DNA of 64,000 nucleotides from Jannaschia aquimarina (GCF_000877395.1 NZ_JYFE01000016.1:1-64000), one strand, 5' to 3'; numbered from the stretch's first letter, positions 44,667 to 53,555 are shown. Notes: generated from the letters alone by a model not told the origin. Numbers and translations are program-made.

Positions 44667-45101
44667 TCAACCGGCCTGCTGGGTCTGACGCAGGGTCCTT
44701 TCCATCAGGATGGCGTCGACGTCGCCGTAATAGGCAGGCCGACGACCTACCGCACTCCATTGGGCGCCTTCATAAAGCGCGAGGGCGAAGTGGTTATCGG
44801 CGGCGACTTCGAGGAACATTCGCGTGGCACCCCGCCGACGCGCCTCGGTTTCGAAACACCGCAGAAGCGTACGGGCGATCCCGCGCCGGCGGAACTCAGG
44901 ATCGACAACGAGGGTAAGCAACTCGCATTCGTCGGCGACGACACGGCCCAGGGCAAATCCCTCGGCGGCGTCGCTTTCCGATATGAAGAAGCAGGCCGGG
45001 TCGGCGAGCGCCTTCCGGAAGGACGGTGCTGACCAGCGGGCCGGCCCATCGAAGGCGCGTGCATGGATGGCCGCAAGCCGGTCTGCACTGAGGTCGTTCA
45101 T
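44667..45101 (-). CDS. rimI: ribosomal-protein-alanine N-acetyltransferase
   Basis: GNAT acetyltransferase of 144 residues. The acetyl-CoA motif is LLTLVVDPEFRRRGIARTLL, followed by RMFLEVAADNHFALALYEGAQWSAVGRRPAYY, the RimI pattern. It is downstream of tsaB (58 bp), the usual rimI-tsaB linkage. GGGAGGG supports the ATG at 45101. Confidence 0.9.
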   Translation of the reverse strand: MNDLSADRLAAIHARAFDGPARWSAPSFRKALADPACFFISESDAAEGFALGRVVADECELLTLVVDPEFRRRGIARTLLRCFETEARRRGATRMFLEVAADNHFALALYEGAQWSAVGRRPAYYGDVDAILMERTLRQTQQAG

Positions 45102-45159
45102 TGCCCTCCCATTGTGCACATCTTCGAGGCCGGACGCCACGAATTTGATTGCCGCATGG

Positions 45160-45783
45160 TCAGCCCGGCAGGATCATCGGTGGTCGGTCCGCGGGCTTCG
45201 CAGCATCGGCGGCTCGCAGGTAGATCGGCGCGGGCCGGGGCCTTCCCGGTCCGGCGCGCGCGCTGGCGATCCGTGCGATCGACGCCGCAAGGGGCGCGGC
45301 TTCGACGTAGTCCACCCCGTCGAGGCGTTCTGCACCCGGTCCGGCGACGCGGGTCGGCCAGCCCTCTGGCCATGGATCTCCGGCCGAGAGCGATACGACG
45401 TGGCCTCGATGCCCCAAATGGAGCCCTCCGCGCGGTGCCGGCAGCGCGACGGTGACGTCCCCGCGCTCCAGGGCCAGCGCATCAATCGCAGAGACGCCCT
45501 CGGCCGGGATGTCCAACCCGAGGGATAGGCCGCGCGCCGCGGCGACGCCGAGCCGGATGCCGGTGAAGTTGCCGGGCCCCGTCCCCACGCCGAGCGCGTC
45601 GATCTCCTGCCAATCCGCTCCACCTTTCCGGAGCACATCCGCGAGGAGCGGCAGCAGCCTCTCCGCCTGTCCGCGCGCCATCTCTTCGTGGGCTTCGGCG
45701 ACGATCTCCCCCTTGTGCACAAGGGCAGCCCTGCAATGACCTGCGGACGTGTCGAAGCCCAAAACGAGGTCGAGCCGCCTCAT
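45160..45783 (-). CDS. tsaB: tRNA threonylcarbamoyladenosine biosynthesis protein TsaB
   Basis: ASKHA-fold partner of TsaD needed for t6A at position 37 of ANN-decoding tRNAs. The 207 residues start MRRLDLVLGFDTSAGHCRAAL and carry ALGVGTGPGNFTGIRLGVAAARGLSL. The ATG at 45783 overlaps the GFA gene stop by 4 bp; the long upstream frame reads through that gene and was rejected. rimI follows. Confidence 0.93.
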   Translation of the reverse strand: MRRLDLVLGFDTSAGHCRAALVHKGEIVAEAHEEMARGQAERLLPLLADVLRKGGADWQEIDALGVGTGPGNFTGIRLGVAAARGLSLGLDIPAEGVSAIDALALERGDVTVALPAPRGGLHLGHRGHVVSLSAGDPWPEGWPTRVAGPGAERLDGVDYVEAAPLAASIARIASARAGPGRPRPAPIYLRAADAAKPADRPPMILPG

Positions 45784-46184
45784 TTCACAGGATCGAGGGC
45801 GGCGCGTCCGCTTCCTGCTTCCCTCGGCACATCGTCGGATATCGTCAGCCAGGGCAGGGCGGAGGCGGAATGGCAGTGCAGGACGGGTGCCAGGTCGGCG
45901 GCCTTGTCCAGCACGCCGACTGGCACGAAGACCTGCCCAGGAAGATAGTCGAAACACGCCGCCATCGGACTGCCGCATGACCGGCAGAACCAACGCGCGA
46001 CGCCCGCGGAATGCGAAACGGGCTTACCGGCCCGAACATCCACCGCCTCGCTCCGAAAGGCGGCGAAGGCCGCCACCGGCGCGCCGGTCACGCGCCTGCA
46101 ATCGGCACAATGGCAATAGGTCACGATCTCCGGCTCGCCCGTCGCGACGACGCTGGAGGCGCCGCAATAGCACCGCCCGGTCAT
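45780..46184 (-). CDS. GFA family (CENP-V/GFA domain) protein
   Basis: A 134-residue zinc protein of the glutathione-dependent formaldehyde-activating domain family. The zinc ligands are CYCG (residues 5-7), CHCADCRR (24-29) and FCRSCGSP. Most members, like this, have no shown activity. It starts 25 bp after the NfuA-like gene ends and overlaps tsaB by 4 bp. Confidence 0.91.
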   Translation of the reverse strand: MTGRCYCGASSVVATGEPEIVTYCHCADCRRVTGAPVAAFAAFRSEAVDVRAGKPVSHSAGVARWFCRSCGSPMAACFDYLPGQVFVPVGVLDKAADLAPVLHCHSASALPWLTISDDVPREAGSGRAALDPVK

Positions 46185-46209
46185 GTCTGACGTCGCGTCG
46201 CTGCCCGGG

Positions 46210-46770
46210 TCAGAGCCCGACAGGGCGAACCTCGAGCACTTCGGGAATGTAATGACGCAGAAGGTTCTCGATCCCCATCTTCAACGTCATCGTCGAGGAG
46301 GGACAGCCCGCGCAGGCGCCGCGCATCTGAAGATAGACCACGCCCCGGTCGAAGCCGTGAAACGTGATGTCGCCGCCATCCTGCGCCACGGCGGGCCGAA
46401 CGCGGGTGTCGAGAAGTTCCTTGATCTGGCCGACCACTTCCTCGTCGGCCTCGTCATGGTTTGAGCCGTGCGCGGCCTCCGCCTCGCCTTCCATCGCCGG
46501 ATCGCCGGACTGGAAATGCTCCATGATCGCGCCGAGGATCGACGGCTTGACGTGATCCCACTCGGTGCCGTCGGTCTTGGTCACCGTCACGAAATCGTTC
46601 CCGAGGAAGACACCCGTGACACCGTCGACGGCGAAGATACGCCTCGCGAGAGGGCTTTGCGCACCCGCGTCGGCGGTGGGGAAGTCCGCCGTCCCCGCGT
46701 CGAGAACGGTCTGGCCGGGCAGGAACTTGAGAGTTGCTGGATTCGGCGTCGTCTCGGTCTGAATGAACAT
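46210..46770 (-). CDS. NfuA/NifU-type Fe-S cluster scaffold protein
   Basis: Iron-sulfur carrier of 186 residues. The N-terminal Nfu_N domain opens MFIQTETTPNPATLKFLPG. The C-terminal NifU domain carries LLDTRVRPAVAQDGGDITFHGF and CAGCPSS, whose CxxC binds the transferred [4Fe-4S] cluster. It would feed Fe-S clusters to enzymes such as aconitase. It is the first gene of a minus-strand run with gfa, tsaB and rimI. Confidence 0.94.
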   Translation of the reverse strand: MFIQTETTPNPATLKFLPGQTVLDAGTADFPTADAGAQSPLARRIFAVDGVTGVFLGNDFVTVTKTDGTEWDHVKPSILGAIMEHFQSGDPAMEGEAEAAHGSNHDEADEEVVGQIKELLDTRVRPAVAQDGGDITFHGFDRGVVYLQMRGACAGCPSSTMTLKMGIENLLRHYIPEVLEVRPVGL

Positions 46771-46851
46771 GGTGCGTCCCTCCGGCTGCGGACCTTCTAT
46801 GTGCGCGGCGCCGGGTTGAGTGTCAAGGATCTGGAACGGTTCTAAACTGCG

Positions 46852-48228
46852 TCAGTCGCCAGCGCAGCGGATCGTGATCAGAGACCAGCCGAGCCGTGTG
46901 TCGCCCTCTTCGCTGCCCGGGATCTCGACCACGCCCTCGTAGAACGGGACCCGCGCTTCGATCAGCCGGTCCGCGAAGGCGGAGGCCGGGACCGCATCCC
47001 CGGACCGCCCGCCCAAGGCCATCGCGACAACCCGTCCCGATGCGTCCAGAAGAGGGGTGCCGGCAATGCGCCGTTCGTCCCCGCGCCGGAAGGCCGTGCG
47101 CGTGCCGCTGGCAGGCTCCGTCAACGCGGTCCGCGAAAGGCGCACTCCCTGTTCGGCGCGACGCTGTGCAAGCCGGACTTCCGCTCCCCGCCTCAGAGAC
47201 GTCTGCGCCGCGACAGGGATCCAGTTCTCTCCCCGTCCGGCCTGCGAGACCACCGCGATCCCGAGGTCGCGGTCGACGAACTGGACCGAGAGCGCGGTGC
47301 CGCGATGGGACTCGATCCGCCGGTCGCAGCGTTCGACGGCCGCCGCGCTCGTCACGAGGTCCGTCGTGTTGACCCTGAACGCGGTCGCGACCCCGGTCCG
47401 CGCCTCGTCATCTCGCGCGGCCGGCCGTTCGTCGCGCCGGTTGCGGACCGCGTTCCGCAGGACCAGTTCCAGGGCTTCCTCGATCGTGACGCGGCGCGGA
47501 CCTTGTGGCGGTCCGGAAGGCTGCTCGCGCGGTTCGATCCGCTCCGACACGTCGCGGCCCGGCGGCGGCGCCAGCGACGGCTGACGCTCCCGCGCGATGG
47601 AGGCCGCGATGAGGCGCATCCGCCCCGCATTTGCATCGTCCGCGATGATGACATGCGTAAACCACCGGACGCCCTCCCGGTCGGAGCGGACATAGGCGCT
47701 GACGCCTTGCCGCAACCGCCCCGAGGTGATCAGCCTGTCGCTGCGGCGCGCTTCGTAAGGCGAGCCCGATATCGCATCTCGGAAGGCGTCGTGGACGTCT
47801 TCCGGCAGGAACGGATCCTGCTGGAAACGCACCACGAGGCCGCCATCGGCAGACGAGTAGCGGATCTCTCCGGGCGTATTCCGGCGCTCGAGCAGGGCTT
47901 CGGGCAGCAGATGAGAGATCCGTGCGTCCTCGTGCCAGATCTGGCGCCACCCTCCCGAAACCCGTTCGGCTTCGAAGTCCTGGATCAGCCGAGCGACCGC
48001 GCGTCGGTTCGGCGCACGCCCCGTCTCGCGGCGCGACCACTCTTCCAGCGCGCTTTGCGTCCCGCGCCCCCAATCGCCGTCGAGAAATGCGGTATAGTCG
48101 CCCGAATAAGCCAGCGCGGCCTGCACACGTCTCACATCGGCGGGCGGTAGGTCACGACCATCGAAGCCCTGGGCCATCGCGGACGGGGCGGCCAAGATCA
48201 GAAGAAGAGCAAAGATCCGGATCAGCAT
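46852..48228 (-). CDS. trypsin-like protein with degenerate catalytic residues
   Basis: An exported 458-residue protein. The signal LIRIFALLLILAAPSAMA is followed by a peptidoglycan-binding-like stretch (LPPADVRRVQAALAYSGDYTAFLDGDWGRGTQSALEEW), a long middle region, then a trypsin-like domain (from about residue 290). The family's catalytic His and Ser are absent: TDLVTSAAAVERC has Ala for His and RRIAGTPLLDASG has Thr for Ser, though the Asp region RDLGIAVVS remains. So it is probably not an active protease. The ATG overlaps the universal stress protein stop by 7 bp, with GGAGG upstream. Confidence 0.78.
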   Translation of the reverse strand: MLIRIFALLLILAAPSAMAQGFDGRDLPPADVRRVQAALAYSGDYTAFLDGDWGRGTQSALEEWSRRETGRAPNRRAVARLIQDFEAERVSGGWRQIWHEDARISHLLPEALLERRNTPGEIRYSSADGGLVVRFQQDPFLPEDVHDAFRDAISGSPYEARRSDRLITSGRLRQGVSAYVRSDREGVRWFTHVIIADDANAGRMRLIAASIARERQPSLAPPPGRDVSERIEPREQPSGPPQGPRRVTIEEALELVLRNAVRNRRDERPAARDDEARTGVATAFRVNTTDLVTSAAAVERCDRRIESHRGTALSVQFVDRDLGIAVVSQAGRGENWIPVAAQTSLRRGAEVRLAQRRAEQGVRLSRTALTEPASGTRTAFRRGDERRIAGTPLLDASGRVVAMALGGRSGDAVPASAFADRLIEARVPFYEGVVEIPGSEEGDTRLGWSLITIRCAGD

Positions 48229-48677
48229 ATCGCCTCCAGTTGTTCCTTTGAAAGGTTTCCGGGCACGATGGTGATCGGGACGGGCAATGTGCCTGAACTC
48301 TTGGAAAGCTGCGTGACGAGCGGCCCGGGCCCGCCCTTTTCGGAGCTCGCGCCAAGCACCAGGACGCCGATCTCCGGGTCCTCCCTGACCTGACTGAGGA
48401 TCTCTTCGACGGGAACGCCTTCGCGGATGACGAGATGCGGGTCGAGATCGTGCTTGTCGCGCATCCATTTCGCGAAGACCTCGAAATGCGCCACGATGCG
48501 ATCCCTCGCTTCTTCGCGCATCAGGTCGCCGACGCCGATCCAGTGGTTGAACTCGTCCGGCGGGATCACCGAAAGAACCTCGATCCCACCGCCTGTCTTC
48601 TGGGCCCGCATGGAGGCGAAACGCATGGCGTTGAGGCATTCGCGGCTATCGTCGAGAACGACGAGGAATTTTCTCAT
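48222..48677 (-). CDS. universal stress protein (UspA family)
   Basis: A 151-residue USP-fold protein: MRKFLVVLDDSRECLNAMRFA at the N-terminus, VLVLGASSEKGGPGPLVTQLSKSSG in the nucleotide-binding loop region (G-2x-G-9x-G-S/T pattern is partly present) and PVPITIVPGNLS. Its stop overlaps the trypsin-like protein's ATG by 7 bp. It is likely a stress or energy sensor. Confidence 0.9.
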   Translation of the reverse strand: MRKFLVVLDDSRECLNAMRFASMRAQKTGGGIEVLSVIPPDEFNHWIGVGDLMREEARDRIVAHFEVFAKWMRDKHDLDPHLVIREGVPVEEILSQVREDPEIGVLVLGASSEKGGPGPLVTQLSKSSGTLPVPITIVPGNLSKEQLEAIC

Positions 48678-48742
48678 GCTCCCCCCGGGCCTGATGGTCC
48701 CGCGTCAGGATGACGCCCGATCCCGACCCTGTCCACCATGCA

Positions 48743-49603
48743 TCAGGCCGAGAGCGCCCAGTCCCAGTACATCTCGCGAACCCGTCGGGTGACCGGGCCG
48801 ACCTGATATTGACGATCATCGAACGCGGTCACCGGGGTCACCTTCGTCAGATTGCCCGAAAGGAAGACCTCGTCGGCGTCGCGGAAATCGTCGAAGGTCA
48901 GGACCGTCTCATGGCAATCCACACCATCCGCGCGCAGATTGGAGAGATGGCGCGCGCGGGTGATCCCGGACAGGAACGTCCCGTTCGCAATCGGCGTGAA
49001 GACTTCACCGTCCTTCACGATGAAGACGTTCGACGTGGCGCTCTCGGCCACGTTGCCCATGGCGTCCGCCACCAGCGCGTTCCCGAACCCCTTCGCCTGC
49101 GCCTCGGCCAGCATCCGCGCGTTGTTCGGATAGAGGCATCCGGCCTTCGCGTCGCACACGTTGTCTTCCAGGACCGGGCGTCGAAATCGCGTTGTCGTCA
49201 GGGTCGTGGTCTTGTCCGGGCCGTACATCGGCACTTCCTCGAGGCAGATGGCAAAGCCCGTCTCCTCGCGCGACGGCACCAGACCAAGCTCGCTGCCGTG
49301 GATGCCCCAATACATCGGCCGGATGTAGATCGCCGCGTCGGGCGCAAAGCCCTCGAGGCCCTCATGGATCAGCTCGACCATCCGTTCGGGTGTCATCGTC
49401 GGCTTCAGCATCAGCGCCTCGGCGCTGCGGTTCACCCTGGCGCAATGCCGGTCGAGGTCGGGCGTCACCCCTTCGAACCGCCTCGCGCCGTCGAAGACGC
49501 TCGACCCTTGCCACAGACCGTGGTCGGCCGCGCGCATGACCATGGCGTCGCCGTCATGCCAGGTGCCGTCGAACCAGGTGCAGATCGCCTTTCCGAATGC
49601 CAT
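48743..49603 (-). CDS. class IV PLP aminotransferase (branched-chain type)
   Basis: A fold-type IV aminotransferase of 286 residues that probably transaminates branched-chain amino acids. Landmarks: ADHGLWQGSSVFDGARRFEG, PLP lysine Lys153 in CDAKAGCLYPNN, GNVAESATSNVFIVKDG, and GITRARHLSNL. The ATG at 49603 was chosen over a longer frame. Assignment to IlvE rather than an (R)-amine transaminase or D-amino acid transaminase is tentative. It lies divergent from the PNPOx gene. Confidence 0.86.
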   Translation of the reverse strand: MAFGKAICTWFDGTWHDGDAMVMRAADHGLWQGSSVFDGARRFEGVTPDLDRHCARVNRSAEALMLKPTMTPERMVELIHEGLEGFAPDAAIYIRPMYWGIHGSELGLVPSREETGFAICLEEVPMYGPDKTTTLTTTRFRRPVLEDNVCDAKAGCLYPNNARMLAEAQAKGFGNALVADAMGNVAESATSNVFIVKDGEVFTPIANGTFLSGITRARHLSNLRADGVDCHETVLTFDDFRDADEVFLSGNLTKVTPVTAFDDRQYQVGPVTRRVREMYWDWALSA

Positions 49604-49697
49604 TCCGTGTCTCCTTTGCGGAAAGACGCTAGGACGGCGGACCCGGGGCGTCCAGCGGGCCTTGCGCTGCGGGGCCGAAGGTTTCACCGTCTTTCGG

Positions 49698-50156
49698 ATG
49701 GATCCCTATCGCCTCGTCGACGCGGACGCCCTGTCGCTTGCCGCCACCTTGCGGGCGTCTCAGTCCTGTGCGCTCGGGACGCTGACGGACGGTGCGCCGG
49801 TCGTCAGCCGCGCCGCCTGCCTCTGGGTCGCAGGGGTGGGCCTCACCCTGCTGGTCTCATCGTTGTCCGATCACGCGAAATCGCTTCGGGCCGACCCGCG
49901 CTGTTCCGCGCTGCTGGGCGATCCGGGGACCAAGGGGGATCCGCTGACCCACCCGCGCCTGACGGTCCGGGGCCGGGCCGCGGTCTGTGCCAAGGACGAA
50001 CTGCGGACCGAATGGCTCAAGCAACGCCCCAAGACGAAGCTCTATTTCGACTTCGCCGACTTCGCGGTCTGGCGCATCGAGGTCGATGACGCGCTCCTGA
50101 ACGGGGGGTTCGGAAAGGCCTATCGCCTGTCCCCCGAGGATCTGGAGCGGGCGTGA
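49698..50156 (+). CDS. pyridoxamine 5'-phosphate oxidase family protein
   Basis: A flavin- or haem-binding split-barrel protein of 152 residues: SLAATLRASQSCALGTLTDGAPVVSRAACLWV near the N-terminus and LTLLVSSLSDHAKSLRADPRCSALLGDP. It matches the PNPOx-like/HugZ pattern, not authentic PdxH. The ATG at 49698 opens the domain. Its stop overlaps the YdcF-like GTG start by 4 bp. Confidence 0.86.
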   Translation: MDPYRLVDADALSLAATLRASQSCALGTLTDGAPVVSRAACLWVAGVGLTLLVSSLSDHAKSLRADPRCSALLGDPGTKGDPLTHPRLTVRGRAAVCAKDELRTEWLKQRPKTKLYFDFADFAVWRIEVDDALLNGGFGKAYRLSPEDLERA

Positions 50157-50641
50157 TCGCGGCGATCGTTCTCGGCGCTGCGGTCAGGCCGGACGGGACG
50201 CCGTCGGAGACCCTTCGACTGCGCTGTCTGCACGCCGCGGATCTCTTTCACAGGGGAACGGTCGATCTTCTGGTTCCGACCGGGGGCGGCCCGGAAGACA
50301 GAGCCGAAGGTCGGATCGGGGCGGCTCTGATGCACGAGGCGGGCGTCCCGATGGACCGGATCCTGCCGGAAACCGTCTCGACCTCCACCCTGTCCAACCT
50401 GACCCATGCGCTGGCCCTGTTGCCGGCCGGGGTGGAGCAGACGGTCCTGGTCTCGAACCGGTGGCACCTTCCCCGCGCGCTTATGATCGCGCGCATCGTC
50501 GGACTGCCGGACCCGGCCGGATCGGGTCCGGCCGGGCAGGCGCCGCCTCTCTGGACGGCGCGCCAGATGCTTCGGGAAGGGGCCGCCATGGCCCCTTCGG
50601 CGGTCAGGGCAATCAGGTGGGCGCGTCGCAGCGGGCCGTGA
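50153..50641 (+). CDS. YdcF/ElyC family (DUF218) protein
   Basis: A 162-residue DUF218 protein: IAAIVLGAAVRPDGTPSETLRLRCLHAADLF at the start and TSTLSNLTHALALLP-VSNRWHLPRALMIA in the middle. The start is GTG overlapping the preceding stop by 4 bp (GTGA). The family includes SanA and ElyC envelope proteins. No signal is seen. It overlaps the convergent beta-helix gene's stop by 29 bp. Confidence 0.85.
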   Translation: MIAAIVLGAAVRPDGTPSETLRLRCLHAADLFHRGTVDLLVPTGGGPEDRAEGRIGAALMHEAGVPMDRILPETVSTSTLSNLTHALALLPAGVEQTVLVSNRWHLPRALMIARIVGLPDPAGSGPAGQAPPLWTARQMLREGAAMAPSAVRAIRWARRSGP

Positions 50642-52910
50642 CGAAGACCTTGCCGCGGGCCGGAACCCGCCAGTTCACGCGGACCGATCGCCGATTCGCT
50701 CCGATCCCGCCCGCGCAATAGGGCATGTCCCAGATCGTTGCATTGGCGTTGTCCTTGATGCGCCCTTCCGGAACGATGGCGGTCACGACCCGCGCCTCGC
50801 CGCCGAAGGGCAGGAAATCGCTCAGGTCGATGTCCCAGGTCGTGTCGCCGGTGCTGCTGACGATCGGAACCGTGACCGGGTTCTGGATCTGCTTGCCGAT
50901 CCCGTGGAACGTGTTCGAATGCACGGCCACATCCACGAACCGGCCGTAGTCGAGATCCGCGTGGGTCGTATCGACCAGATCTACGCGGTCCAGCGCCTGC
51001 CCCTTGATCGTCTTGAACGTGTTCGCGGTGATGCTCATGCCGTTCAGATAGTGACCTGATCCGAAGGGTTTGACATGGATCGGTGCGTAGTTCCGGCTGA
51101 CATTCGACGAGAAGATGATGTTCCCCGTGATGTGAAGGCCGCCAAAGCTCAACTCTCCGGAGAAGTCGGGCGCAGGGTCGTACTCGTTCGTCCACTCGAT
51201 ATAGCAATTGTCCACGTAGTTGGCCGAGAAGACCGTCTTCGCCTGAGGCTCCGCGAAGACGATGCCCGCGGTCCGCGGCCCAAGGCTTACGGTGTCGCCC
51301 TGGAAGAAGTGGTTCCCGGTCACGATGTGACCCGTCCCGCCCATCACGGCCCAGGTGCGGAACCTGACGGCGCGGTTGTTCCGGATCTTGGTGTCGTTCT
51401 TGTTTGTGTTGAAGCCGATCGTATGGCGGTCGGCCACGTCCTGGCCGCTTTCGGACGACAGGAACTGGCACCGGTCGATCAGAAGCCCCTGACAGCCTTC
51501 TGCATGACTTGTCAGGCCGCGGTCCTTCGGTCCGGTGAAGAAGCAATCCTTCACGTGGAAGATCAGACCGACCTTGGGCAGAAGGATTCCGCTCGCCTTG
51601 TCGGCCAGCAGGAATTCGATGTCCTGCAGGACGAAGCGTTGCAGGTTGTCGAAGCCCGAGAAGTCCAGCGCGTATTTGAAGCGGTGGAAGGTATAGGTCT
51701 GCGATGACGGCGCGCCCCAGAGCGGCTGGCTCAGATAGAGTCGGTTGCGTGCCACGTCCTTGCCGGACACGTAGACCTCGCGGCCAACGCCCTGGCCCGC
51801 GACCACAAGGCTGCCGACCGGGATGGCACTGACATTCGCGACATCCGACAGCTCTTTCGGGCGATCCGGGTCGTAGGTGCAGGCTTCGCTATGGGTCTCG
51901 GTGTTGAAGGCCGGGCCATCCTGGATGTGGATCTGCCCGTTGCGGATCTTGCGCTGGTTCGCGTAGCTCCGTTTGTCGCCCACAGCCGCCTGCACGTCGG
52001 TCGGCTGGGTCAGCTCGACCCGGCGGCCCATCATGTCCAGCGTATCGTGGTCGGTGAAGTCGAACAGCGCCTGGATCGCCTTCTGGAAGCCCTCCTGCTC
52101 GTCGCCGAACGCGTCGATATAGGTGGGCAGGTCGTAGCTCCGCACCAGTTGAAGCCGCTTGGATCGCGGCATGGTGACCGTTCCCTCGAACCGGACCGCG
52201 CTGTCGATCGTGACATGATCCGTCAGCCGGTAGGTGCCCGCACTCACAAGCACCGTGCGCCCGTCGGCGGCGTTGTCCGCGGCAAGGAAGGCAGCGGTGT
52301 CGTCGGTGGACCCGTCGCCCACGGCGCCGTAATCGCGCACGTCCACGACGTCGATCAGGTCACGGAGAAACGCGCCTGTGATGTCTTCGACCTCCAGATC
52401 GTCGATGCGGATGATCCCGCCCGTCGGCCCGGTCAGCGACAGGCCCACATGGACATGCCGGACCCGGTCGTCCCAGGCCAGATCGACGCCGCCCCGCGCG
52501 CCGGTCCCGAGGATCCCCTCGACCACAACGACATCGCCATAGCTCCGCAGCGAGATGGCGGGCGCATCCTGGGGCAGCCCGCTGACGACCCCTCCACCGC
52601 TGTTGATCGGCACACACGAGACCGTCACGTCGGGCAGGTTACCCGAGACCATCTTCACCCGGGCCCGGACCCGCAGGTAGCAGCCGGGCGTCACGGGGAT
52701 CCGCGTGAACCAGCGCAGAGGCTGGACGGACATGGTCTTGGAGATCTCGACACAGCCGCCGAAATCCTGATCGGCGGGCACTACGACCGCGTCCGAGCGG
52801 TTGATGTAGCTGTCGTCGCCATGCCGGCCGTTTTGGCTCGACCAGTTCTGCAAGCCGTCGATGAACGGATCCGGCGTAAGCTGCAGACCCTCGGTGATCG
52901 CCTTGTTCAT
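50613..52910 (-). CDS. beta-helix protein, GH28-related/GTA head-spike-like
   Basis: A 765-residue protein without signal peptide. The N-terminal 200 residues (starting MNKAITEGLQLTPDPFIDGLQNWSS, then VVPADQDFGGCVEISKT) form a beta-sandwich-like carrier. DVVDVRDYGAVGDGSTDDTAAFLAA opens a pectate-lyase-superfamily right-handed beta-helix, which continues with repeated TGN/ITAN turns. The N-terminus resembles proteins I associate with gene-transfer-agent head spikes (GhsA/GhsB) and related rhodobacterial proteins. The SD AAAGGGG is 8 bp before the ATG at 52910 and lies in a hairpin. No other phage or GTA genes are adjacent. Confidence 0.8.
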   Translation of the reverse strand: MNKAITEGLQLTPDPFIDGLQNWSSQNGRHGDDSYINRSDAVVVPADQDFGGCVEISKTMSVQPLRWFTRIPVTPGCYLRVRARVKMVSGNLPDVTVSCVPINSGGGVVSGLPQDAPAISLRSYGDVVVVEGILGTGARGGVDLAWDDRVRHVHVGLSLTGPTGGIIRIDDLEVEDITGAFLRDLIDVVDVRDYGAVGDGSTDDTAAFLAADNAADGRTVLVSAGTYRLTDHVTIDSAVRFEGTVTMPRSKRLQLVRSYDLPTYIDAFGDEQEGFQKAIQALFDFTDHDTLDMMGRRVELTQPTDVQAAVGDKRSYANQRKIRNGQIHIQDGPAFNTETHSEACTYDPDRPKELSDVANVSAIPVGSLVVAGQGVGREVYVSGKDVARNRLYLSQPLWGAPSSQTYTFHRFKYALDFSGFDNLQRFVLQDIEFLLADKASGILLPKVGLIFHVKDCFFTGPKDRGLTSHAEGCQGLLIDRCQFLSSESGQDVADRHTIGFNTNKNDTKIRNNRAVRFRTWAVMGGTGHIVTGNHFFQGDTVSLGPRTAGIVFAEPQAKTVFSANYVDNCYIEWTNEYDPAPDFSGELSFGGLHITGNIIFSSNVSRNYAPIHVKPFGSGHYLNGMSITANTFKTIKGQALDRVDLVDTTHADLDYGRFVDVAVHSNTFHGIGKQIQNPVTVPIVSSTGDTTWDIDLSDFLPFGGEARVVTAIVPEGRIKDNANATIWDMPYCAGGIGANRRSVRVNWRVPARGKVFVTARCDAPT

Positions 52911-52920
52911 GTTCCGAACC

Positions 52921-52984
52921 CCTTTCGTCGGACCCCCTGGAACGAAAGGAGGATCGCGCCGGGCCTGTCCCGGGTCGCGATCCT
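52921..52984 (-). promoter_or_regulatory. double hairpin in the leader of the beta-helix gene
   Basis: CCTTTCG (52921-52927) pairs with CGAAAGG (52943-52949), and AGGATCGCG (52950-52958) with CGCGATCCT (52976-52984). The second pair is extended inwards by CCGGG/CCGGG. They are adjacent with no gap. On the mRNA the first contains the putative Shine-Dalgarno, so folding may block ribosome entry. Symmetry is observed; regulation is inferred. Confidence 0.62.
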
Positions 52985-53099
52985 CTGTCCGTGAGCGAAT
53001 GGCATGCGAGGCAAATGCCACGCGGCCGATGGGGGCGATTCTTCGCCTCGAGCGCCTAACGGAGGGTTAAGGGGGGCGGGGCAGCGTGCGGTAGGCCGT

Positions 53100-53495
53100 T
53101 CAGACGGCCGGGGCGCTCGACTCCAGAAGCTGCACGCCGGCGATGCGCCAGCCGTCCGGCGTCTCGATCATCCGGTAAAGAAGCTTGTGAAGCCGCCCGG
53201 AGCCGTCGGTGATCAGCACCTCCTGTTCCCAGGCTGCGCCGATGTCGCGGGCCCCCAGATACTCGACCTCGGCAGGGCGCCAGACCATCGGATAGCCCTG
53301 CTGGACCATCGTCCCGAAGTTCCCCGGCGTGCGAAAGATGCTCCGGATGCCGGGGGCCGCGAAGGTGAAGGCTGTGGCGAAATCGTCGGCGCGGAACGCT
53401 TCGATCTGGCTGTCGATCGTGCCCTGGATCGCCACCTCGTCCGCAGCGGCGGGCGAGACGAGGACAAGGGAGAAAGCTGTCAGGATGGCGCGCAT
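53100..53495 (-). CDS. DUF4864 domain-containing secreted protein
   Basis: Exported 131-residue protein: signal MRAILTAFSLVLVSPAAA, then DEVAIQGTIDSQIEAFRADDFATAFTFAAPGI, the DUF4864 pattern, and TPDGWRIAGVQLLESSAPAV at the C-terminus. The NTF2-like fold is likely. It lies between the beta-helix gene and lysS; no function known. Confidence 0.87.
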   Translation of the reverse strand: MRAILTAFSLVLVSPAAADEVAIQGTIDSQIEAFRADDFATAFTFAAPGIRSIFRTPGNFGTMVQQGYPMVWRPAEVEYLGARDIGAAWEQEVLITDGSGRLHKLLYRMIETPDGWRIAGVQLLESSAPAV

Positions 53496-53555
53496 GGATC
53501 GGATCCTCCTGCCGGCAACCGTAGCTCTTGGCCCGAGGGGATCAATTCCCCTGCG

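Noticed and set aside
50613-52910. Prophage
   Set aside because: No integrase, terminase, capsid or lysis gene is near; a single spike-like gene does not make a prophage.
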